A stretch of DNA of 64,000 nucleotides from positions 744,001-808,000 of the forward strand of contig JBBZIV010000001.1 of the NCBI GenBank assembly GCA_038405045.1. Reading direction: 5' to 3'. The position numbers were made by a program, and so were the translations under genes. Origin of the DNA: Sporobacter sp038405045 (GTDB lineage: Bacteria > Bacillota > Clostridia > Oscillospirales > Oscillospiraceae). Position 1 is the stretch's first letter. Each line of letters starts with the position of its first letter. The notes beneath the pieces are model-generated. The model ran no database searches and was not told the origin of the DNA. It was given only the letters and a program-made list of their open reading frames with translations. Shown here piece by piece: positions 1 through 7,498 of this stretch.

Positions 1-110
1 ATGCCAAGAAAAAACCACCACAGTTCAAATGGGAGAATTAGTGCCAGAATGATAAGCACACCGGCTCCTGCTATGTATAGTCCAATTGATCTACACGGCC
101 ACCGTCGCAT
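1..110 (-). CDS. Small hydrophobic membrane protein, partial (runs off the left edge)
   Basis: I do not recognise this gene. An ATG at 110 opens a minus-strand frame of 36 codons that stays open to the window edge. A basic start (MRRWPCRS) is followed by one continuous hydrophobic stretch (IGLYIAGAGVLIILALIL) and then PFELWWFFLG, which looks like one membrane segment with an aromatic interface belt. AAAGGCGG lies about 10 nt before the ATG and could be a ribosome site. The reading is inferred from composition only; the remainder of the gene is outside the window, so it could be a short single-pass protein or the start of something longer. Confidence 0.4.
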   Translation of the reverse strand, partial: MRRWPCRSIGLYIAGAGVLIILALILPFELWWFFLG

Positions 111-115
111 AAACT

Positions 116-180
116 AAACCGCCTTTCCGAACACTGCCGATCCGTCAGGTATCGTTACAGTATACGTTCAAGGCGGTCTT
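116..180. terminator. Imperfect hairpin between rsgA and the left-edge gene
   Basis: Arms ACCGCCTT (118-125) and AAGGCGGT (170-177) are exact complements, extended inward by GAAC (129-132) and GTTC (166-169). The loop of about 30 nt has further partial symmetry. It lies directly after rsgA and overlaps the presumed ribosome site of the next gene, so it may be a weak terminator or an attenuating structure. There is no clean T-run. Confidence 0.35.
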
Positions 181-198
181 CTGTGACGCGACTTATTT

Positions 199-1071
199 TT
201 ACCAGTCGTTTTTCTGCTTTGCCAGCTCATAAAGGCGCGCGTAACTCTCGTGCCGCGAGTGATGAAGCAGACCGTTTGTGACGGCCTCCAAAACCGCACA
301 GCCGGGCTCACTGACATGCGCGCAGTCGGTAAAACGGCAGCGGCCTAAATACGGCGCAAATTCCTGAAAGAGATATTGCAGCTGCTCTTCGTCGTCAAGA
401 CGCATCAAATCGGTGTCAAACGCGGAGAAGCCCGGTGTGTCGGCGATCAGCGCACCGTTTCGCAGTTTATAAAGCTCCACATGGCGCGTTGTATGGCGGC
501 CGCGCCCCAGCTTTTGGCTGACGTCGCCGACTTGAAGGCCGAAGCTCGGCTCCAATGCGTTCAGAATGCTCGATTTGCCGACACCGGAATTGCCCGTGAA
601 CGCACAGACCTTCCCCGCTACGGCGTTAAAGAGCGCGTCAATGCCCTCACCAGTCGTGGCGCTTGTGCGGATCGTTGAAAACCCCGCGCCGCTGTAGATG
701 TCATATAGGCTGTCACCACGGGCAATATCGCACTTGTTGACGACGATGATGGCCTCGCAGTCATTCAAGGCGGCAATAGCCGTCATTCTGTCTACGAGAT
801 ACGGATCGGTCACCGGGATGACGGCTGAGGTGATGATGACGAGCCTGTCGATATTGGCAACCGGCGGACGGACAAACGTGTTGCGCCGCGGCAGAATATT
901 TTCCAGAACGCCGGTACCGTCTCCGGCAGCGCTGTATTCGACGCGGTCGCCGACAAGCGGGATGATCTGCTCCCGCCGAAAGCGGCCGCGCGCCTTGCAG
1001 ACGCATGCTTCCTCCCCGTCGGCAACGGTATAAAAACCGCTGAGTGCTTTGAGAATGACGCCTTCCTTCAT
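199..1071 (-). CDS. rsgA: Ribosome small-subunit-dependent GTPase RsgA
   Basis: RsgA is a circularly permuted GTPase that checks late maturation of the 30S subunit; GTP hydrolysis is stimulated by the small subunit. The 290 residues show the family order: N-terminal OB fold (about 1-70), then G4 NKCD (112-115), G1 GNSGVGKSS (160-168) and G3 DTPG (211-214). The C-terminal zinc site is intact with Cys245, Cys250, His252 and Cys258. Length is normal. It is the last gene of a long minus-strand run, 4 nt after prkC. The site before the ATG is weak, so translation may be coupled to prkC. The neighbours prkC, prpC and rlmN are the usual Firmicutes ones. Confidence 0.96.
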   Translation of the reverse strand: MKEGVILKALSGFYTVADGEEACVCKARGRFRREQIIPLVGDRVEYSAAGDGTGVLENILPRRNTFVRPPVANIDRLVIITSAVIPVTDPYLVDRMTAIAALNDCEAIIVVNKCDIARGDSLYDIYSGAGFSTIRTSATTGEGIDALFNAVAGKVCAFTGNSGVGKSSILNALEPSFGLQVGDVSQKLGRGRHTTRHVELYKLRNGALIADTPGFSAFDTDLMRLDDEEQLQYLFQEFAPYLGRCRFTDCAHVSEPGCAVLEAVTNGLLHHSRHESYARLYELAKQKNDW

Positions 1072-1075
1072 GCCG

Positions 1076-2869
1076 CTACGGTGAGGGCGACGTTGAAGGC
1101 GATGTTGATGGCGACGGCGGCGGCGACGTTACAGTTGACGGGCCCGTCGAAACCGTTAAAATAACCTGTGAATTTTTCGGCACCTGTGCGTCCTTCGGGA
1201 TACTCTGGAATATTACGGTGTCTTTCGCCGTGTCGCTTGCCTGATATTGAATCTTCCATGTGAGACCATAGCTTTTCAGGCGCGACTCCGCCTGCGAAAT
1301 CGGCAGACCCGTCACATCCGGCACCGTGACAGGCTCCGGCCCCGAACTGTAGATGATAAAGACGGTCATACCCTTCGTGAGCGCTTCGTCAGCCGCCGGT
1401 GTTGTTTTGATGACATAATCCTTCGTAATGCTATCGTCAGATTGCGCCGTTGTCTTAATATCCAGTTCAAGGTTTAAGCTGCTCAGCGTGCTTTGCGCCT
1501 GATAAATGTCCATATTCGACAGGTCCGGCATCTTTTGCTCCGGCTCCGGCCCGCGTGAAACGGTGAGATTGACGTCAATCAGGCTGCCGGGCTGCTTGTT
1601 ATACTGGCGGTTCGGCTGCGGGTCCTGCGAGATGATGACGCCTGCCGGAATGCTCGCATCATAGACTTCCGTTTTGATAAAGTTATAGGTTTGCGTATTC
1701 TCGGGATTTGTGACCACGTCGTCATACGTCAGCGTGACAAATTTCGGCACGGTGACGGTTGTTGCCTTCTGATTCCAGTTTGATATAAAATACGTCGCAA
1801 GGAAGACAACGGCGGCGACGAGAAAGACCGATATCAAAATGATTGAGACGAGCGATGACGTTTTCATCGCGCGCTTGGCGCTCCGGCTGTATTCCGCGCG
1901 CGAGAGCTCCGGCGTCCGTACGATGGGACGGACAGGCTTTGGCAGAATGCTCTCCGCCTTGACAATGGCCGACGAGGGCACCTTGCGCGTCGGCTGCCCG
2001 GCTGCGTTTTTGTCCACAAACGAAAACTCAAGCGCCGGATTTTTGCGGAACTCTTCCAAATCGGCCAGGAGCTCTTCGGCCGTGGCGTAGCGGCGGTTTA
2101 AATCAGGCTCCATAGCGTGCATCGTAATGCTCTCTAAGCCAACGGGAATGTCAGGGTTTAATTCCCGCGGCATGAGCGGTATGGCGCTGATGTGCTGAAT
2201 GGCAACCGAAACAGCAGAGTCGCCCTCAAACGGGAGATGGCTTGTGAGCATTTCATAGAGCACAACACCGACGGAATAAAGATCCGACCGGGCGTCTACA
2301 TGGCTGCCCTTGGCCTGCTCCGGTGAGATATAGTGGACGGAGCCAAGCGCCTCCTGCGTCAGTGTGTTTTGATTCGACTGCAGCCGCGCGATGCCGAAAT
2401 CGGCAACCTTGACGCTGCCGTCTTTTAAAATCATGATGTTGTGCGGCTTGATATCGCGGTGGATAATCCCGCGGGAATGGGCGTGGCCGAGCGCTTTTGT
2501 CACTTGCGTTGCAAAGTGGAGCGCTTCCTTCCAGTTGAGCTGCCCTTTGCGACTGATGTACTGTTTGAGCGTGATGCCCTCAATGAGCTCCATGACGATG
2601 TATTCAATATTGCCGGAACGGCTGACGTCGTAAACGGCCACAATATTCGGATGAGACAGCATCGCGACGGCTTGTGACTCCGTATGGAAGCGGCGCCTAA
2701 AGTCTGCGTCGTCGGATAATTCCTCTTTGAGAATTTTGACCGCGACAAGCCTGTTCAGGCGGTGACAGCGCGCCTTATAGACGACGGCCATCCCACCTGT
2801 TCCGATTTTCTCAAGGATTTCATATCTGTTGTCGAGAATCTGACCGATATATCTGTCGGTGCTCTCCAT
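1076..2869 (-). CDS. prkC: Membrane Ser/Thr protein kinase with PASTA domains (PrkC/Stk1)
   Basis: This is a eukaryotic-type kinase that senses peptidoglycan fragments outside and phosphorylates Ser/Thr inside. The cytoplasmic kinase domain (about 10-275) has the glycine loop GTGGMAVVYKA, the lysine in VAVKIL, the catalytic loop HRDIKPHN, DFG and the SPEQ form of the APE motif. A single membrane helix near residue 345 is followed by three extracellular PASTA repeats, the last beginning VTVPDVTGLP. The protein ends in a Ser/Pro/Thr tail (SPPPSPSTSPSTSP). Of two nearby ATGs (2875 and 2869), the second is about 7 nt from AAAGGAGG and is preferred, giving 597 residues. It sits directly after its partner phosphatase prpC. 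Confidence 0.95.
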   Translation of the reverse strand: MESTDRYIGQILDNRYEILEKIGTGGMAVVYKARCHRLNRLVAVKILKEELSDDADFRRRFHTESQAVAMLSHPNIVAVYDVSRSGNIEYIVMELIEGITLKQYISRKGQLNWKEALHFATQVTKALGHAHSRGIIHRDIKPHNIMILKDGSVKVADFGIARLQSNQNTLTQEALGSVHYISPEQAKGSHVDARSDLYSVGVVLYEMLTSHLPFEGDSAVSVAIQHISAIPLMPRELNPDIPVGLESITMHAMEPDLNRRYATAEELLADLEEFRKNPALEFSFVDKNAAGQPTRKVPSSAIVKAESILPKPVRPIVRTPELSRAEYSRSAKRAMKTSSLVSIILISVFLVAAVVFLATYFISNWNQKATTVTVPKFVTLTYDDVVTNPENTQTYNFIKTEVYDASIPAGVIISQDPQPNRQYNKQPGSLIDVNLTVSRGPEPEQKMPDLSNMDIYQAQSTLSSLNLELDIKTTAQSDDSITKDYVIKTTPAADEALTKGMTVFIIYSSGPEPVTVPDVTGLPISQAESRLKSYGLTWKIQYQASDTAKDTVIFQSIPKDAQVPKNSQVILTVSTGPSTVTSPPPSPSTSPSTSPSP

Positions 2870-2896
2870 GAGCATGCCTCCTTTCAGAAGGACGCG

Positions 2897-3631
2897 TTAT
2901 TTTCTCAGTAAAACGGCTGTGACATTATCGGGAGCGCCCCGGCCGAGCGAGAGGTCAATGAGGCGGCGACATGTCTGTTCAACGGGCTGCCTCGCTGTAA
3001 TTTCCTCTAATAGCGCCTGCTCTGAGACAACGTTTGACAGGCCGTCTGAGCATAAGAGCAAATGCTCGCCGTCACTGAGATTGATAAAAAAGAAATCAGG
3101 CTCTGTCTCCGGGGCTGTGCCGAGCGCGCGCGTGATGAGATTTCTGTTCGGGTGACTTGATGCCTCCTGGCGCGTTAAGTCTCCCCGGTCGATCATGTCT
3201 TCAACGACCGAGTGATCTTTTGTCACCTGTGTGATGCCGCTTTTTGTCACATGATACGCGCGGCTGTCGCCGATGTTTAAAACGACGGTACCGCCCGGCG
3301 AGACAGCAGCAGCCACGAGTGTTGTGCCCATCCCGGCGCAATCGCTGTCGCCGACGCTTCGCTCGTAAACGCGCGTATTGGCCATTCGCGACGCCTCGTT
3401 CATCATCTGCATGATATCGATGATGTTGGCATTCTCCACAAGGCGCTCTTTAACGGCCTCCATAAACGCATTGGCCGCAATGTCGCTGGCGATGTTGCCT
3501 GCCTTTGCACCGCCCATGCCGTCACAGACAACGAGCAGCGCAATGCCAGACGGTGCGTCGTACGCGACCGAGCAGACATCCTGATTGATTTTACGAACCT
3601 TTCCAATATCGCTTATTCCACAATAGTCCAT
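2897..3631 (-). CDS. prpC: PP2C-family protein phosphatase PrpC/Stp1
   Basis: A 244-residue metal-dependent Ser/Thr phosphatase that reverses PrkC phosphorylation. Family motifs are visible: the start GISDIGKVRKINQD, the metal-binding VCDGMGG, GDSRAY, KDHSVVEDMI, SDGLSNV and the final GAPDNVTAVLL. It is a cytosolic single-domain protein of normal length with no membrane segment. It starts 1 nt after the rlmN stop and is followed by prkC after about 27 nt, so phosphatase and kinase are made from one message. The rlmN-prpC-prkC-rsgA order is typical of Firmicutes. Confidence 0.95.
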   Translation of the reverse strand: MDYCGISDIGKVRKINQDVCSVAYDAPSGIALLVVCDGMGGAKAGNIASDIAANAFMEAVKERLVENANIIDIMQMMNEASRMANTRVYERSVGDSDCAGMGTTLVAAAVSPGGTVVLNIGDSRAYHVTKSGITQVTKDHSVVEDMIDRGDLTRQEASSHPNRNLITRALGTAPETEPDFFFINLSDGEHLLLCSDGLSNVVSEQALLEEITARQPVEQTCRRLIDLSLGRGAPDNVTAVLLRK

Positions 3632-3632
3632 C

Positions 3633-4676
3633 TTATGTTTCTCCCGGCTCTTTCTGCCGTATCGTCTTCCGGCGCAGCTGCCCGCAGGACGCGTCGATAT
3701 CGCTGCCGAGACGGCGGCGCACCGTGACGTTCACGCCGCGTGCTTTAAGCCTATCGGCAAAGGCTTTGACAGCTGCTGGGGTTGACGGTACAAGGCCGCT
3801 CTCCGTCACCGCATTGAGCGGAATGAGATTTATATGCGCGCCTGAGTTTTTCAAAAGCTGCGCCAAACGCTCGGCGTGGCCGGGCGTGTCGTTAACGCCG
3901 TCTACCATGGCGTACTCAAAGGAAACGCGCCGCCCAGTCTTTTGAAAATAGCGGCGGCAGGCTGTGATGAGGCGCTCAACGTTGTACGCTTTATTGACCG
4001 GCATGAGCCGCGCGCGCGTCTCGTTATCCGGCGCGTGCAGAGACACCGACAACGTCAATTGTAATTTATCCTCTGCCAGTTTGTCAACTTTTTCTACAAG
4101 GCCGCACGTCGATAAAGAGATATGCCGCATCCCGATATTCATGCCGTTTTCATCCGATATAAGTGATAAAAAAAGCCGGACATTCTCATAATTATCAAGC
4201 GGCTCGCCAATGCCCATTAAGACGATGTTGGAGATTTTCCGCCCGGCGTCCAGCTGGGAGAAAAGCACCTGATCGACCATCTCTGACGGCGCGAGATGGC
4301 GGACAAGACCGCCGACCGTCGACGCGCAAAACGCGCAGCCCATCCGGCAGCCGACCTGCGTTGAAATGCAGACGGTATCCCCGTGGTGATAGCGCATGAC
4401 AACTGTTTCGACGGCGTTGCCGTCATGGAGCTGCCAGAGATATTTAATTGTCCCGTCGTTTGAAACCTGCTTTTTTAAAACAACCGGCACCGTGATGTCA
4501 AAATGCGCGGCAAGCTTTTCCCGGAGGGCTTTTGGAAGATCCGTCATCTCTTCAAACGTCCGCGCACCTGCGTGCAGCCATTTAAAAACCTGCCCCGCGC
4601 GGTAGCCCGGCTCGCCCAGCGCCACGAGGCGCTCTTTGAGCGTATCCGGCAAGAGTGACTTAATATCTTCCTTCAT
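3633..4676 (-). CDS. rlmN: Dual-specificity 23S rRNA/tRNA adenine-C2 methyltransferase RlmN
   Basis: RlmN is a radical-SAM enzyme that methylates C2 of A2503 in 23S rRNA and A37 in some tRNAs. The 347 residues carry the iron-sulfur motif CX3CX2C at Cys110, Cys114 and Cys117 (GCRMGCAFCAS), the SAM-site GIGEPLDNYENV, and the C-terminal cysteine in DIDASCGQLR that serves the covalent RNA intermediate. The start is the ATG at 4676, with AGGAGGC just before it inside rsmB; the two genes overlap as ATGA. Length and motifs fit RlmN, and nothing suggests the Cfr resistance variant. Confidence 0.96.
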   Translation of the reverse strand: MKEDIKSLLPDTLKERLVALGEPGYRAGQVFKWLHAGARTFEEMTDLPKALREKLAAHFDITVPVVLKKQVSNDGTIKYLWQLHDGNAVETVVMRYHHGDTVCISTQVGCRMGCAFCASTVGGLVRHLAPSEMVDQVLFSQLDAGRKISNIVLMGIGEPLDNYENVRLFLSLISDENGMNIGMRHISLSTCGLVEKVDKLAEDKLQLTLSVSLHAPDNETRARLMPVNKAYNVERLITACRRYFQKTGRRVSFEYAMVDGVNDTPGHAERLAQLLKNSGAHINLIPLNAVTESGLVPSTPAAVKAFADRLKARGVNVTVRRRLGSDIDASCGQLRRKTIRQKEPGET

Positions 4677-6007
4677 GCGTGCCTCCTGAGCTTCGCGATA
4701 AAAAAACCGTCCGTTTCATGGCGGTGCGGCCACAGCGTGATCATCCCGGACGGCACGGCGCCAACCTGGCCGGGCAAGCAAAAAGCCTCCGGCGCAAACG
4801 CGCTGTTTTCATGTAAAAACGCTTGGACGACCTGCTCGTTTTCTTCCGGGAGAAGGGTACACGTTGCATAGAGAAGGACGCCGCCGGGGCGGACGGCACG
4901 CGAGAGATTTTGCAGAATCTCAAGCTGCAAGGCAGGCAGCTCGGCGACTTCTTCCCGCGTTTTATACCGGATCTCCGGCTTTTTTCGAATGACGCCGAAG
5001 CCGGAGCACGGTACGTCAGCTATGACGAGGTCTGCCTTTGCGTCAAGCGACGGGTCAGCCTCTCGCGCGTCAGCCGCTTTAATTTCGATGTTCGACAGGC
5101 CAAGTCTTTTGGCCCCGTCGCTGATCTTCCGGCATTTCGCTTCCGTCACGTCGCGGGCAAGAATATGCCCCGTGCCGCCTGTCAAAACGGCAGCGGCAAA
5201 CGACTTGCCGCCTGGGGCGGCGCAGGCATCCAAAATAAACTGGCCGGGCTCAGGCGCGGCGGCTTGAACCGCCAAAAACGCCGCCGCGTCCTGGACGAAT
5301 ATCTGGCCGTTTTGAAAAGCGCGCAGCCGGTCGATGCGCCGGGCGGCGCGGACAATAAGCGCCTGCTCCAGATACGGATGGGCTTCGACTTCTGCCCCGT
5401 CTGCCCGGAGCGCATTCAGCGCCGTTATGACGTCTGTTTTCAGTGTATTGACAATGACGGTGATCGGGGGATTTTCATTATTGGCTTTTAGAAGGGCTTC
5501 TGTTTCCAATAAATCGCCGCCAAGCGCGTCGACAAACGCTTCAACAAGCCAGCGCGGATGACTGTGGCGCGTTGCCAGCTTTTCTATATCATCACCCGGA
5601 ATGTCCGGCAGCGCGTCACGATGGGATGCGATCTGGCGCAAAACGGCGTTGACAAGCCCCGCGGCGCGCGGGTTAGCGTTTTTCCGCGTCAGGGCGACAG
5701 CCTCGCTCACAGCGGCCTGTGCCGGAATTTTCGACAGAAAAAGCAGCTGATAAACAGAAAGGCGTAAAATATCAAGCACCTTCGGCTCCATCTTCCCCGG
5801 TTTTACGGTTGAAAACGCACCGATATAAAAATCACACAGCGTTCTGTTTTGAATGACGCCGTAAAAAAGTCGCGTACTGAGAGACGCGTCACGCGCGTCC
5901 AGCGTCTGATTCTTTAAAACTTCGTTGAGCGCCTCGTCTGACCGGTTATTCTTCTGCCGGAAGAGCACGAGCGCTTTCAGGGCGGCTTCGCGGGCTGTCA
6001 TGGGCAT
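4673..6007 (-). CDS. rsmB: 16S rRNA cytosine-C5 methyltransferase RsmB
   Basis: RsmB methylates C967 of 16S rRNA using SAM. The 444-residue protein has an N-terminal NusB-like RNA-binding domain (about 1-140, including RLFYGVIQNRTLCDFYI) and a C-terminal Rossmann methyltransferase. The latter shows the SAM loop LDACAAPGGKS, motif IV DVPCSGFGVIRKKPEIRYK and the catalytic cysteine in YATCTLLPEENE. It overlaps fmt upstream and rlmN downstream by a few bases, so all three are probably translationally coupled. Two in-frame ATGs (6007 and 6001) are possible starts; the first is used here. Confidence 0.95.
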   Translation of the reverse strand: MPMTAREAALKALVLFRQKNNRSDEALNEVLKNQTLDARDASLSTRLFYGVIQNRTLCDFYIGAFSTVKPGKMEPKVLDILRLSVYQLLFLSKIPAQAAVSEAVALTRKNANPRAAGLVNAVLRQIASHRDALPDIPGDDIEKLATRHSHPRWLVEAFVDALGGDLLETEALLKANNENPPITVIVNTLKTDVITALNALRADGAEVEAHPYLEQALIVRAARRIDRLRAFQNGQIFVQDAAAFLAVQAAAPEPGQFILDACAAPGGKSFAAAVLTGGTGHILARDVTEAKCRKISDGAKRLGLSNIEIKAADAREADPSLDAKADLVIADVPCSGFGVIRKKPEIRYKTREEVAELPALQLEILQNLSRAVRPGGVLLYATCTLLPEENEQVVQAFLHENSAFAPEAFCLPGQVGAVPSGMITLWPHRHETDGFFIAKLRRHA

Positions 6008-6912
6008 AGGGGGTGCCCTCTTAAATAATCCCCCGCCGCCATGCGCTTCCCGCCCGGTGCCTGCACCTCCACTAGGCGCACAGCGCCGTCACGGCTGGCG
6101 ACGACAAGACCATTCGCGTCGGCGGACAAAAGGGTGCCGGGCGCGGCGATCTTATCCGTTATGACTGCTTCCGCCCGAAATATCTTAAAAACGGTGCCGC
6201 CAATGTCGGCCGTTGCGACAGGCCACGGGATGAGGCCGCGAATATGGCAGAGAATTTCGCGCGTGCTTTTTCCCCAATCGATGGGGCTCATATCCTTTGA
6301 CAGCGGCGGCGCGACGGTGACAAAGCGCTCGTCCTGTTTGGTGCGCGGGGCCGTCTTATCGGCCAGTGCCCGAAGTGTCTTGCAAATCAGCGCCGCGCCG
6401 ATGACGGCCAGGCGCTCAAACAAATCACCGGCCGTTTCTGTGTCACCGATGGGCGTTTCTTCTGTGAAGATCATATCGCCCGCGTCCATCTGCGCGGCCA
6501 TATACATGGAGGTGACGCCTGTCGTCGCCTCGCCGTCCAAAACGGCACGCTGAATGGGGGCTGCGCCGCGGTATTTCGGCAGGAGCGAGCCGTGGATGTT
6601 AATACACCCATAAGGCGGCAGCGACAGTATCTCCGGCGGCAGGAGCTTCCCGTACGCAACAACGGCAATAACATCTGGCCTGAGCGCGGAAAGCTGTTTA
6701 TAAACCTCGGCGTCCTTGAGCGTCACTGGCTGAAAAATAGGCGTCGCGTGTGCCAGAGCCAGTGACTTCACAGGGCTCATCTGCTGCTTCATACCACGGT
6801 TTTGCGGCTTGTCCGGCTGCGTGAAAACACCGACAACGTCAAAGCCGTCGTCATACAGGCGCTGGAGCGACGCCGCGGCAAAATCGGGCGTCCCCATAAA
6901 AACGACTCTCAT
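5998..6912 (-). CDS. fmt: Methionyl-tRNA formyltransferase
   Basis: Fmt formylates initiator Met-tRNA with 10-formyltetrahydrofolate. The start VVFMGTPDFAAASLQRL and the catalytic block INIHGSLLPKYRGAAPIQRA are classic, followed by the DAGDM segment and a C-terminal OB-like domain ending GAVRLVEVQAPGGKRM. The length of 304 residues is typical. It overlaps def by an ATGA junction. Def removes the formyl group that Fmt adds, so adjacent coupled genes make sense; the def-fmt-rsmB order is widespread in bacteria. Confidence 0.96.
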   Translation of the reverse strand: MRVVFMGTPDFAAASLQRLYDDGFDVVGVFTQPDKPQNRGMKQQMSPVKSLALAHATPIFQPVTLKDAEVYKQLSALRPDVIAVVAYGKLLPPEILSLPPYGCINIHGSLLPKYRGAAPIQRAVLDGEATTGVTSMYMAAQMDAGDMIFTEETPIGDTETAGDLFERLAVIGAALICKTLRALADKTAPRTKQDERFVTVAPPLSKDMSPIDWGKSTREILCHIRGLIPWPVATADIGGTVFKIFRAEAVITDKIAAPGTLLSADANGLVVASRDGAVRLVEVQAPGGKRMAAGDYLRGHPLCP

Positions 6913-7436
6913 GCTTCGCTGTCCGTTTCCTCATCTAAGGCCGCCATTTCCTCGAGCTGCTCCGGGGTTAAAATCTCCGTGGCGAGCTCTGTGAACAAGA
7001 TGCCGTCCAAATGGTTAATTTCGTGGCAAAACGCTCTGGCTGTCAGGCCGGAACCCGACACCTCAAAAAAGCTGCCGAAGCGATCCTGTGCCCGTACGGT
7101 AACGGTTTCGGGCCGTGTCACGATCCCATAGACACCGGGGACGCTGAGGCAACCCTCCGTTCCCGTCTGTTCGCCGGATACGGTGACGATTTCGGGGTTT
7201 ATGAGTTCCAGAACACATTCTTCCATCGCCTCGCCCTCGCCCGTCGTGTCAACAACGAGAACAGCGCGGCGCAGAACGCCGACCTGGGGGGCCGCGAGAC
7301 CGACGCCGTCAGCGTTTGAGAGCGTTTCGCGCATATCGTCCAAAAGCTGATGCAAGCGTGCATTAAAGTCCGTCACGGCGCGGCTTTTTTTATTTAAAGT
7401 CCTGTCGCCGTCTTTTAAAATCTGTCGAAGCGCCAT
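6909..7436 (-). CDS. def: Peptide deformylase
   Basis: Def removes the N-formyl group from nascent proteins. All three signature motifs are present in 175 residues: GVGLAAPQVG, EGCLSVPG (metal cysteine) and HEINHLDG (two metal histidines and the catalytic glutamate). The C-terminus is acidic (LDEETDSEA). It is a type 1 bacterial deformylase of ordinary length. It follows priA after about 60 nt that contain a hairpin, and overlaps fmt at its end. Confidence 0.95.
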   Translation of the reverse strand: MALRQILKDGDRTLNKKSRAVTDFNARLHQLLDDMRETLSNADGVGLAAPQVGVLRRAVLVVDTTGEGEAMEECVLELINPEIVTVSGEQTGTEGCLSVPGVYGIVTRPETVTVRAQDRFGSFFEVSGSGLTARAFCHEINHLDGILFTELATEILTPEQLEEMAALDEETDSEA

Positions 7437-7470
7437 AGTGATTCCTATTCTCCGGCTGCAATTCGTTAGC

Positions 7471-7498
7471 CGCTCATTCCAGCCCGGGAAAATGAGCG
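7471..7498. terminator. Intergenic hairpin between priA and def
   Basis: Exact arms CGCTCATT (7471-7478) and AATGAGCG (7491-7498) enclose a 12-nt loop and abut the priA stop codon. There is no T-run on either side, so it is more likely an mRNA 3'-end stabiliser or partial terminator within the operon than a full stop. Confidence 0.45.

Noticed and set aside
4823..5491. Plus-strand open frame (222 codons) across rsmB
   Set aside because: It overlaps the conserved methyltransferase motifs on the opposite strand and has no recognisable content.
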